This document shows, in pieces, positions 36,801-44,676 of a stretch of 64,000 nucleotides of DNA. The position numbers were made by a program, and so were the translations under genes. The first letter of the stretch is position 1, and each line of letters opens with the position of its first letter. This DNA comes from Saprospiraceae bacterium (GTDB lineage Bacteria; Bacteroidota; Bacteroidia; Chitinophagales; Saprospiraceae): contig JADKGL010000006.1 in NCBI GenBank assembly GCA_016722295.1, forward strand, positions 20,951 to 84,950, read 5' to 3'. The notes under the pieces are model-generated. The model saw only the letters and a program-made list of their open reading frames with translations. It was not told the origin of the DNA and searched no databases.

Positions 36801-37328
36801 CTATTTCATTTGGGATTGTCTTGATTTTAACGGGTAGTTATTTTTTCCATGAATTCCATCTAAATAACTACCGCCTCCTGCTTCTTCAATTTCAAAAAAT
36901 AGAAATGGAAAAATCCGTTCCCCTTGATTTAAGGTATTTTTAATAAACAATAATTTTTCCAAATTTCCATGGCTCAAATAAATTAATTTCATATTTGTGT
37001 AGAGATACAATTCTTTGATCAACTTCGAATATTCGCTATCATTGATTGACCAAAAATTACACATAGATCTAATTTCTAGTAAATTATTGTATAAATATTC
37101 TGTACTTGAATCTATTTCTACTATTTGCAATTTATTTATTAAAAAATTATACAATGACTCAGACCATGAATTATTATATATTGTATCTAAATATTTTAAT
37201 GAATCTAAGCCCAAATTTTGATAACCGTAAAAATCCGTCAATTCAGGAATTTTAAACAGTTTAGGCTGGCTGATTAAATTTAATTTGAATATTCCTATAA
37301 TTATAGTAAAAGTTAAAAATTTCTTCAT
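36801..37328 (-). CDS. secreted protein of unknown function
   Basis: A 175-residue protein with signal peptide MKKFLTFTIIIGIFKLNLIS, cleaved near LISQ. The mature part is helical and charged (LDSLKYLDTIYNNSWSESLYNF) and ends IEEAGGGSYLDGIHGKNNYPL. I recognise no family. It sits 60 bp upstream of the SprB-repeat gene on the same strand. Confidence 0.65.
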   Translation of the reverse strand: MKKFLTFTIIIGIFKLNLISQPKLFKIPELTDFYGYQNLGLDSLKYLDTIYNNSWSESLYNFLINKLQIVEIDSSTEYLYNNLLEIRSMCNFWSINDSEYSKLIKELYLYTNMKLIYLSHGNLEKLLFIKNTLNQGERIFPFLFFEIEEAGGGSYLDGIHGKNNYPLKSRQSQMK

Positions 37329-37360
37329 AAAATTAATTTAAAAGTGATGTATTGTTATTT

Positions 37361-37736
37361 CTATTTTACCTCACTTTGAATTATATCTTTTGTATACTTC
37401 ATTTTTGCTAATTCTTCAGAGCAGACATAATAATATTCTATTCAGGAATTGATCTTGGTTTATACCTAATACCTTTCAAGTGTTTCAAATTGAATTTCAG
37501 GCCTATTCCACTTCCCTCCTGCCAATTCTATTTCTCTTTTTAACTTCACATCTAATATTTGACTTAGACTTATTGGAAAGTGCAATTTTTCTAATTCTTT
37601 AAGATCGCCTCTAAACGAAGTAATTAACAGTAGTGCTGAATTAATGAAAATATGCGATATTATCTGTACTTTGTTGGGCATTACCATTTTGTGTTCCCAA
37701 AATAAAAACAATCAAAACAAAAGCAATATTTGCCAT
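37361..37736 (-). pseudogene. small secreted-protein gene broken by three frameshifts
   Basis: The start ATG is at 37736 (MANIAFVLIVFILGTQNG, a signal peptide). That frame stops after about 27 codons, but the next frame continues INSALLLITSFRGDLKELEK and on to FETLERY. A third stretch GIRYKPRSIPE and a fourth EYYYVCSEELAKMKYTKDII end at the TAG at 37361-37363. Read in order they look like one protein of about 120 residues. The longest single open frame here (81 codons, 37466-37711) is only its middle. Family unknown. At least three single-base shifts suggest real decay rather than one error. Confidence 0.5.
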
Positions 37737-37936
37737 ATTTATACTCAAATTAAAGAATAACTACTGCTGCCCTTTGAATCACATTCAATAGGCTGACAAA
37801 CTCAATAACGCATAAGAAGTGAATTTGTATTCATGATTCAAACTATTTTATAATTGGAGCTTATTAACTTTGGCAACCAACTTTTTTTTTAAAACGTTAG
37901 AATTATTTAAAGAATAAACTAGTCTATAAAATACGA

Positions 37937-37962
37937 ATGGATGCTAAATTAATAACATCCAT
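37937..37962 (-). terminator. candidate terminator after the T9SS-domain remnant
   Basis: ATGGATG (37937-37943) pairs with CATCCAT (37956-37962), a 7-bp stem with 12-nt loop. In the minus direction it is followed only by an interrupted T tract (TCGTATTTT). It lies 28 bp after the stop at 37990. The 37737-37936 stretch holds no gene I can support. Confidence 0.4.
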
Positions 37963-37989
37963 CCGAGTCGTTCAATTCTTTTCTATCTC

Positions 37990-38208
37990 TTAGTCAACCA
38001 AAACCATTCTCTTTGTAGCTGTATAATCCGCAGCATCTAACTGATAATAAAGTATATTGCTGCCTCCATTTAAATCCAATTTATTGATCGAGATTTGATT
38101 TATACCTTTAACACCTTTAATCTCATATATACGGATCACTTTTCCATACTGATCATAAATAGTCAAACTAGATTCCATTGCTCTTGGTAATCTAAAACTT
38201 ACCACGGT
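37990..38208 (-). pseudogene. orphan T9SS C-terminal domain, 5' end lost
   Basis: Only the last 71 codons of a T9SS protein remain: SFRLPRAMESSLTIYDQYGK, then KLDLNGGSNILYYQLDAADY and RMVLVD. They form a complete sorting domain with no signal peptide or cargo in front. The upstream side is cut at about 38210, where the IS1634/IS4-like element begins at 38217. Insertion of that element, with loss of the rest of the gene, is the simplest explanation. It cannot be exported as it stands. Confidence 0.7.
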
Positions 38209-38216
38209 CTCCTTTT

Positions 38217-39841
38217 TCCTGAGTTCGTAACTGGGACACCCAAATCAAAATTCAAAGATCTCTGCAATTTTTTTCTGTTCATCTAATAGTAATAAGTTTT
38301 GGTTGTGTTTTTTACCTGTATTAGGATCAATTAATGCACGTTGGTAAATATTACTTGCTATTTCAATGACTTTATTAAGACATAGATCAGGTGCGACAAT
38401 TTGAAGAATTCTTTCAAGTTCATTATAAACCTTATATGCCACAAAAGAAAGGCAAATATGTACTTCAATTCTTCTTTTTGCACTGTGAAATATTGGTCTG
38501 ATATTTAAATCGGTTTTAATGACTCTAAATGCTTTTTCAATTTGCTATAAATGATTGTAATTTTCTAATACTTCATCTTTACTCATTTTTATATTTGTTT
38601 GATAGCCTTTTAGTCCATCCCATTGCTTTTCAGATTCGAATTTTTCATGATCAATTTCAATTGCTATTACCCCTTTTAATTTTAAGTATTTATTATATCC
38701 TCTGCTATTTATAATTGCTTTGGTTAGCTTTCCAGTTCGAAGCTGCTTCTGGAGTTTGCGAAGTCCTTTTTCTCTGTTATGCATATCTTTTGTAGCTCGT
38801 TTTTTAGAATAATTGACAACTAAGGATAACAGTACTTTTGGATTATTTTACTTTGTCTATCTTTTAGTTCTAAGGTTCTTATTTGTTCTTTAATTCCCTG
38901 TGATTCATTTTTTATTTCCCATCTAATATAAACTCATATCCTCCTTTTATAAGCTCTTTGATGATCTTATTAGATAATAAATCAGAATCTGCAAAAACGA
39001 CTAATTGAATTAAATTATAATTGGGATCATTGTAAAACCTTCAAATTGGCTTCCTTCAAAAATGTCATATGCTAATGGGTATCCATTTTTACTTACAAGC
39101 AGCCCCAGTACAATTTGTGGGCTTTGATGCTTTCCCTCTTATGAAAATCCCGTCTTCCTGGGTTCATCTTCCTGATCCAATTTGAAGTAGATTGTCGTGA
39201 CATCGTAGAAGACAACTTGGATTTGTTCTGCTAATACCTGCAAGGTATGTGTATAGCTTTTTGCTGAACTATTTCTTTTTGGGTGTTGAATAGCTTGTTC
39301 ATATACCAATATATGGCATTTTCATCTGTTGTTTTTGTTCATAACTATAGAAGTATTCAGCTGTTTTAAGTTTACTTTTAGGATAAACCAATCTGTAAAA
39401 GACCAGACTTTTAAAAAGCTCGTCCTTAATTTGATTTAAGCTAAATGAGTCAAATACTTTTCCCAACTGTAAGTACAACTCCAACTAATCGATGACCACT
39501 AAATGTCCCAACAACTCTTTGGATACTATCTTCAAAATTGTGAAAATCAAATTCTGGATTATTTTGATATTTATTTATCCATTGTCTTGCATCATTTCGC
39601 AGCATTTCAATTTCATTAGGTGAATCACTACAACCTATTGTTTTTATTACTTTGTATTTATTAGAAGATTTGTCAATTACCTGAATGCTGAATTTGACAC
39701 TTTTATTCACTTTTTTCCAGATAAACATCTATAAATATACAAAAATAGCTTCTGGGATACTCAACTTGATAATTACCACCTTACACTGATCTGACAATCA
39801 ATGAATTATATTTTTACTCGAAAAAACCGACGAACTCAGGA
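38217..39841 (-). mobile_element. degenerate IS1634/IS4-like insertion sequence
   Basis: The ends are a 12-bp perfect inverted repeat, TCCTGAGTTCGT at 38217-38228 and its complement at 39830-39841, giving 1625 bp. Inside is a single transposase gene, minus strand, that fills most of the element and is full of frameshifts. I see no convincing target duplication next to the ends. The size, the single DDE transposase and its motif order fit IS1634 or a related IS4-superfamily group. The assignment to a named family is inference. Confidence 0.7.
38245..39728 (-). pseudogene. IS1634/IS4-type transposase, multiply frameshifted
   Basis: Four open fragments in order form one protein of about 495 residues. 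39728-39450 begins MFIWKKVNKSVKFSIQVIDK; 39484-39299 has KVFDSFSLNQIKDELFKSLV; 38784-38545 has EKGLRKLQKQLRTGKL and VIAIEIDHEKFESEKQWDGL; 38442-38245 is the C-terminus. Between them, in other frames, lie FYDVTTIYFKLDQEDEPRKTG (first catalytic Asp), IVLGLLVSKNGYPLAYDIFEG, and LVVFADSDLLSNKIIKELIK (second catalytic Asp). The typical final glutamate helix is in the C-terminal fragments. There are at least five frame changes, so the element cannot transpose by itself. Confidence 0.8.
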
Positions 39842-40342
39842 GTGGGCTCTTTCGCCACCTATAGACCATTAGTTTAAAATTCCATGCAGCAGCTGCCAAC
39901 GATACAATTATTTGATCGCAAGTTATTCACCTGCTGGGGCGGCACCGTATTATCTATACAGAAATTACAAAAGGAAAATTTATGCATTAGTTATAAAGAC
40001 TTATTTTTTATTCAATCAAAAAAATCTTTCATATTGAGCAAGCCCTATAATAGGTTTTTTGTCCAGATAAACTTAACTAATTAATAGCTATTTATAACTA
40101 ATGTATGTAAGTGAATTTGGATATTTGTTGAAATTAAGATAATTTTGCACCGATAAGTATTCATTCTAATTTTTTACTAATGTTTGAAGCTATTTTAATT
40201 GTTTTATTAAAATTTTTGGTAACAAATTTAGATTATCAAACACATAATTATATTAAGTAGTAATCTACTAATTAATTATTAAATTTTCAAATATAATTAT
40301 GTATTTGGTATAAGTGATAATGATATAATCTAAAATTGATAT
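39842..40342. other. 500-bp intergenic stretch, no supported gene
   Basis: Between the IS right end and the response regulator. A 66-codon plus-strand frame (39884-40084) has no signal peptide, motif or likely ribosome site, and looks like decayed DNA. From 40085 the sequence becomes very AT-rich, as expected for a promoter region. It contains one short inverted repeat (40256-40269). Confidence 0.5.
40256..40269. repeat. short palindrome upstream of the orphan response regulator
   Basis: AGTAG-TAAT-CTACT, five-base arms around a four-base centre, 74 bp upstream of the GTG start. The size and position suit a dimeric regulator site, but five-base arms are common by chance in such AT-rich DNA. 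Confidence 0.3.
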
Positions 40343-40942
40343 GTGAAGATAAAAATAGGATTATTTGACAACCTTTTTTGTGTACTTGATTGGATGAAGA
40401 GTTCTATAGGAGCTTATGAAGAATTTGAAATTGTATGGATGGCCCAAAACTCCCAAACTGCTTTGAAGTTATTAGCTGAAAACCCAGTGGATATATTAAT
40501 TGCTGATGTAATAACAAATGAAGAAATTGGTTTGGAATTTTTCTATGAAGTTTATTCTCATTTTGCTACCACTAAAGTCATAACTTTCAGTAGTATTACT
40601 GATACAGAAATAATTGAATTTCTTAAAGCTTATGGTGTTTGTTTTGTAATTAATAAGAACAACAAAGTGGATGTATTGATCTCAGCAATTTTTGAAGCGG
40701 CCAATTTAAAAATAGAAAATAAAGCTAATGCTGTACTTCCGCCAAAATTAACTCCAAAGGAATTAGCAATAGTGAAGCTATTGGCGAAAGGTTTCGCATC
40801 AAAAGAAATTGCAGATTTCACTAATAATTCTGTACATACTATCAATAATCAAAAAAATTCTTTATTAAACAAATTTAAATGCTCTAATTCAACAGAGTTG
40901 ATTTTGAAACTAAGTAGGATAGGGTATGTAAATAAAGTGTAG
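40343..40942 (+). CDS. LuxR-family response regulator, orphan
   Basis: A 199-residue regulator: receiver domain (1-125) and C-terminal LuxR/GerE helix-turn-helix (LTPKELAIVKLLAKGFASKE to NSVHTINNQKNSLLNKFKC). The phosphorylatable Asp is D55 in ILIADVITNEEIG. Of the acidic pair only D9 remains, because residue 10 is Asn (GLFDN) where the paralogue has Asp. The lysine near 109 is kept (INKNN). The start is GTG. No histidine kinase adjoins it. It is about half identical to the regulator at 52197-52793, which has a kinase partner, so it may share that kinase. It should control nearby secreted-protein genes (inference). Confidence 0.88.
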   Translation: MKIKIGLFDNLFCVLDWMKSSIGAYEEFEIVWMAQNSQTALKLLAENPVDILIADVITNEEIGLEFFYEVYSHFATTKVITFSSITDTEIIEFLKAYGVCFVINKNNKVDVLISAIFEAANLKIENKANAVLPPKLTPKELAIVKLLAKGFASKEIADFTNNSVHTINNQKNSLLNKFKCSNSTELILKLSRIGYVNKV

Positions 40943-41208
40943 GTTAATGGGCAAATGTATAGAAGTGGATACAATAAAGCAAAAGAGGAAATATCAGTCA
41001 GGAAATGCTCAGAACCTGTGCAGAAGCTAAAAAATACTCAAGCTACACTGAATATCAATTGCCACCCCTTCACAAAACTAAAATCTGTAGTACACAAATT
41101 GAAACCCAAAAATCAGAATCAACCTATTTTTAGGGAACTTCTTTCAGGTTGCTGCGAAATGTCGGTTAATATTTGTCTACTTTAAAACCCAACCAAAAAA
41201 AGATCCAC

Positions 41209-41540
41209 AAAATAAACTCCATCTCCGAATCAAATGCCACGATCATCACATTTAGATATGAGGGTATAGGAAATCGTATATCAAAAAAACTAGACTGACC
41301 TACAGGTAATGATACGACACCATATTATATTTGTGATTCCATTGGAAAAGTCTTAGCATTATATCATCATTATTCTGGAGCAACATTGACACAAGTTGAT
41401 TTAAAGATACTGTACAGTATGGCAATAATCGCCTAGGCGTATTGCCCAAATTTGCCGCCCAATACACTACCGAAACAATCATTCCACCACTTACCAACTC
41501 CAAGCAATTGTCAGTAGGATTAAAGCAATATGAACTTTGA
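41209..41540 (+). pseudogene. RHS/YD-repeat protein remnant
   Basis: Only the tail of an RHS-type protein is visible. Frame 1 gives ITFRYEGIGNRISKKLD, an in-frame TGA at 41296-41298, then PYYICDSIGKVLALYHHYSG. After one frame change it reads QYGNNRLGVLPKFAAQYTTE and ends KQYEL at the TGA 41538-41540. The FRY-x-G-x-GNRI, YY-x-x-D-x-x-GKVLA and YGxNRLG motifs are the RHS-repeat core. No upstream RHS body is present. The plus-strand stretch 40955-41185 just before it has no clear motif. The remnant ends 2 bp before the convergent C10 peptidase gene. Confidence 0.7.
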
Positions 41541-41542
41541 GA

Positions 41543-44113
41543 TTACCTATTGACAATAAATTTTTTATTAATTACCGTTTTGTCTTTATTATTAATTTGT
41601 AAAAAATAAATACCATTGGGTAAATGCGTCGTATTTAATAATGTTACATCTTCTGCTATATCATTTACATGTTTTACGGTGATCAATTCACCTAATTGAT
41701 TTTTCACAACAAGTTCTGATATTGAAATATTTTTATCTTTCACCTTAATAAAAAGATGATCACTCGTTGGATTTGGAAATAATTCAACCATATTTTCTGA
41801 AGACATTTTGGCAATTGCATTTACTTTTGTTCGACTAATCTTCCAATTTAATAAATAACTACCATTAAATCCAACGAAAAATGGACTTACTTTGAATGTT
41901 ACATTCCCTCCATTATTTAAGATAATATTTTGAGTTAGAGTATCATCATAAAAATCTGATTCACCAGAACCTAAATCATAGCTAAAATAGACATCACAAT
42001 TGTATGCAATACCTAATGGGCTGAATACTTCATCATGGACTTCAGCTTGAATAACATACTTATATCCAGCTGACAAATTTAATTTGTAATAATCGTAATC
42101 TGTTTCATTATGCAAATTTGACTCTGAAGTATTGGTTACTGCAAGATCATTTACAAAATTCAAAGGAACAACAAAGGCTTCAGCTGAGGTATTATTTTGT
42201 TCATATTTATCTGCTAATAGTGGTTCTTCTATAATTTGAAGTTCGACTGGATTATCATATTTATCATTTGACAGCATATCATAGGATGACATATCATGAG
42301 ATATAAAAATTCCAGCAATGTAGGTTCCAGGATCTAAAGTATTATTTGTCTTTTTAAATTCTATTCCATTTGCAGTTGCCCCTGCAGGAATGACTACTGG
42401 TTGAGTTGAATTAATGGTTTCAACTAATTCACCATCAAAATCATATAGTTTTAAAACAACTTCACCAGAAAATTCTTCTGTTGAATCATTTTTAATATCA
42501 GCTTTAAACGTGAAATCATTTTTTACAATTACTGTACTGGATGGTTTGCCAATATTGTTCGCCAATTTTAAACTTAATGGTATACCGGTAACTTTTAGTG
42601 GAACTGGATTCGTAAAATTACTTGGATCGATTAGATACCATGAACTATCTGAAGCTTGACTAGAATAAATACCGACTTCATAATTCCCTTGAAGGGCATC
42701 AATGGAATTTGTAGTAAAGATTATGGCTGTACTTATTCCCGGTTTGAAGACTTGACCTTCGTGAATCTGAATGTAATCTATTAAGTCTCCTTCCTTGGTG
42801 AATAAAATGGCTGCAAGATCTGTTTTTAATGAATCTATTCCGCCAAATTTTACTTTAGTTGTTATTGTAACGGCTGAATTATCTGTTATTGTCATGGGTG
42901 AAATAGTAATTGAAGTATCCAAACGCATTCCAAATATGGGAGCAGAAGATAGTAAGTTTGCCTTAGGCATAATTCCGATTATTGCTTGTTGATAATTATT
43001 GAAATGACCTTCGCCAGATCCTATTCCCCCAGTTCCAGGATTTAAAGAATTTAAAGTGAAATAACCATCATGAGCTCCACCCCATCCCCAATTCATATGA
43101 AACATGTCATTAACATCATAACCATCACAAACAAAAGTATGACCACCACCTCCAAATCCAGCATATTGTATTGGTCGTTTTTCATCCAGTTCAAGTTTTA
43201 ATAATTTAATCCAAGCAGTATCTTCATATGCGCTTCTTCTCAATCCCTGAAGAGTGGTCTCATCATATCCAAAATAATTTTTATAAGCATACTGACAATT
43301 ATTCTTTGGAGTCTTCTTAGATTCAATCATATACGAGCCGCTGCTTTTTGCAGAGTACTGCATTTCAACTGCAACACCTATGTGGTAGATTAGTCTTGCT
43401 ATTTCATCGTTCTTTCCAGTGAGGGTATCCGGCATCAAGTCCCATTTGTATTTATAATTTGAAAAATTACTTGCTTGACTTCCATATTTTGGATGTTTAT
43501 AAGATGTGGATCCAGCTCCTTGTGCAGGATGTTTATGGTATTTCAATATCGTCGCCATCGCAGTAGCTGGACATCCCGCTACACAATTTACGTTTACTGC
43601 GGAATCATAAGGACAAGCATCATTAAAGTATGGGCTCTGATTCCAAATAGCAGCACATAAAGGAGCTACCTTCACTCTATTCGTGTTTGTTGCAAACTTA
43701 TTTTGAACATAGTCATTCCACATTTTTGAGATGGTTTGACTTGGTACTACATTATTTTTCTTTATATATTCCAATTCTAAGATATAGCCTTGCAACCAAG
43801 ATTCAATAGAAGAATGTAAATTCTCTAAATTGATATTTCCATTCAACGCATATGCTAAAATTGGGACAGCGGCATTGTCTCCCGCTATAAGTATAAATCC
43901 CCGATCATTTGCATTATTAAATGCAAAATAAAGCGGAGAACCATTGTCCATATTTTTTGTATAACTTAATTTTAAATCATTAACTTGACCATTAGAGATA
44001 TAATTAAAATAATTATTTGCAACAATTGTAGCTGTTCTCTGATCAATATTATTGCCAACAAGATTAAAAACTATAAAAGATAGAATCGATAAAAATAATA
44101 ATTTCTTTTTCAT
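41543..44113 (-). CDS. C10 family cysteine peptidase (streptopain-like), T9SS-secreted
   Basis: An 856-residue secreted peptidase. A signal peptide (1-20) is followed by a Spi-type propeptide that probably inhibits the zymogen (RGFILIAGDNAAVPILAYAL, residues 71-90). The peptidase domain covers about 145-390. Cys181 is the nucleophile in VAGCPATAMATILKYHKHPA and His325 the partner in GGGGHTFVCDGYD. The WGWGG loop at 342-346 is as in SpeB and periodontain. Ig-like domains and a CARDB-like stretch follow, and a T9SS type A sorting domain ends it (LFPNPTSDHLFIKVKDK). It likely degrades extracellular proteins. It is monocistronic by spacing. Confidence 0.92.
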   Translation of the reverse strand: MKKKLLFLSILSFIVFNLVGNNIDQRTATIVANNYFNYISNGQVNDLKLSYTKNMDNGSPLYFAFNNANDRGFILIAGDNAAVPILAYALNGNINLENLHSSIESWLQGYILELEYIKKNNVVPSQTISKMWNDYVQNKFATNTNRVKVAPLCAAIWNQSPYFNDACPYDSAVNVNCVAGCPATAMATILKYHKHPAQGAGSTSYKHPKYGSQASNFSNYKYKWDLMPDTLTGKNDEIARLIYHIGVAVEMQYSAKSSGSYMIESKKTPKNNCQYAYKNYFGYDETTLQGLRRSAYEDTAWIKLLKLELDEKRPIQYAGFGGGGHTFVCDGYDVNDMFHMNWGWGGAHDGYFTLNSLNPGTGGIGSGEGHFNNYQQAIIGIMPKANLLSSAPIFGMRLDTSITISPMTITDNSAVTITTKVKFGGIDSLKTDLAAILFTKEGDLIDYIQIHEGQVFKPGISTAIIFTTNSIDALQGNYEVGIYSSQASDSSWYLIDPSNFTNPVPLKVTGIPLSLKLANNIGKPSSTVIVKNDFTFKADIKNDSTEEFSGEVVLKLYDFDGELVETINSTQPVVIPAGATANGIEFKKTNNTLDPGTYIAGIFISHDMSSYDMLSNDKYDNPVELQIIEEPLLADKYEQNNTSAEAFVVPLNFVNDLAVTNTSESNLHNETDYDYYKLNLSAGYKYVIQAEVHDEVFSPLGIAYNCDVYFSYDLGSGESDFYDDTLTQNIILNNGGNVTFKVSPFFVGFNGSYLLNWKISRTKVNAIAKMSSENMVELFPNPTSDHLFIKVKDKNISISELVVKNQLGELITVKHVNDIAEDVTLLNTTHLPNGIYFLQINNKDKTVINKKFIVNR

Positions 44114-44215
44114 GGAATGTTGTTAATTTAAAAAAAATATTAATAAAGATTTTAGTTAGTTATGCTTATAGAATAAAATAATTGTTATTGAGACAAACGA
44201 TTTAATTTAAATAAA

Positions 44216-44255
44216 AAAAGGTTGACACCCAAATATTCATGAGTACCAACCTTTT
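44216..44255 (-). terminator. intrinsic terminator of the 135-residue lipoprotein gene
   Basis: AAAAGGTTG (44216-44224) pairs with CAACCTTTT (44247-44255). In the minus direction the 3' arm ends in a seven-T run. It lies 11 bp after the stop at 44267. A diverged copy at 47505-47542 lies in the same place behind the duplicated genes. Confidence 0.8.
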
Positions 44256-44266
44256 AATTTATATTA

Positions 44267-44674
44267 TCATTTCATTTTTAATGATTCTTTAAGGACAGGT
44301 TTTAACTTTACGTACTTGCCATTTATTGAAACATAAAAAATCATCCCTTCCTTCATCATGTAGCTTGAATCGGAAGACCTAACTTCAATTCTATATTTAC
44401 CTGCTTCAAGATTGGTGTTTGCCTTTCTAAAAGTATTTGATTTATCAAGAATACTTGTGATTGGCAGTTTTAAGAATTTATCCGCTCTTAATTCTACCCA
44501 ATCGCCAATATTCACAGGTTCATCAGATGAGAAGGAGAATATCAGAACATTTTCTGATTTCGAATCTGACTGACCTGGAGAAACTTTAAATATCTCCGCA
44601 TCCTTCATACTTATAGAATTACAACATCCTGAAAACAAGAATGTCAGAATTGCAAAAAATAATTGCTTATTCAT
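44267..44674 (-). CDS. small lipoprotein paired with the BNR protein
   Basis: A 135-residue protein with signal MNKQLFFAILTFLFSGC, lipid Cys at residue 17 in LFSGC. The mature part is beta-rich (SDEPVNIGDWVELRADKFLK, LEAGKYRIEVRSSDSSYM). No family was recognised. It starts 2 bp after the BNR protein gene stop, and the same pair occurs again as a decayed copy at 47555-50408. The linkage of the two genes in both copies suggests that they work together, for example as a surface-anchored partner of the secreted protein (inference). A terminator follows. Confidence 0.82.
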   Translation of the reverse strand: MNKQLFFAILTFLFSGCCNSISMKDAEIFKVSPGQSDSKSENVLIFSFSSDEPVNIGDWVELRADKFLKLPITSILDKSNTFRKANTNLEAGKYRIEVRSSDSSYMMKEGMIFYVSINGKYVKLKPVLKESLKMK

Positions 44675-44676
44675 TT

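Noticed and set aside
39884..40084. 66-codon plus-strand open frame
   Set aside because: No signal peptide, motif or ribosome site, and it lies in apparently decayed DNA next to the IS remnant.
40955..41185. 76-codon plus-strand open frame after the orphan regulator
   Set aside because: Composition is not protein-like and no motif is seen; it may be part of the decayed RHS gene but I cannot show this.
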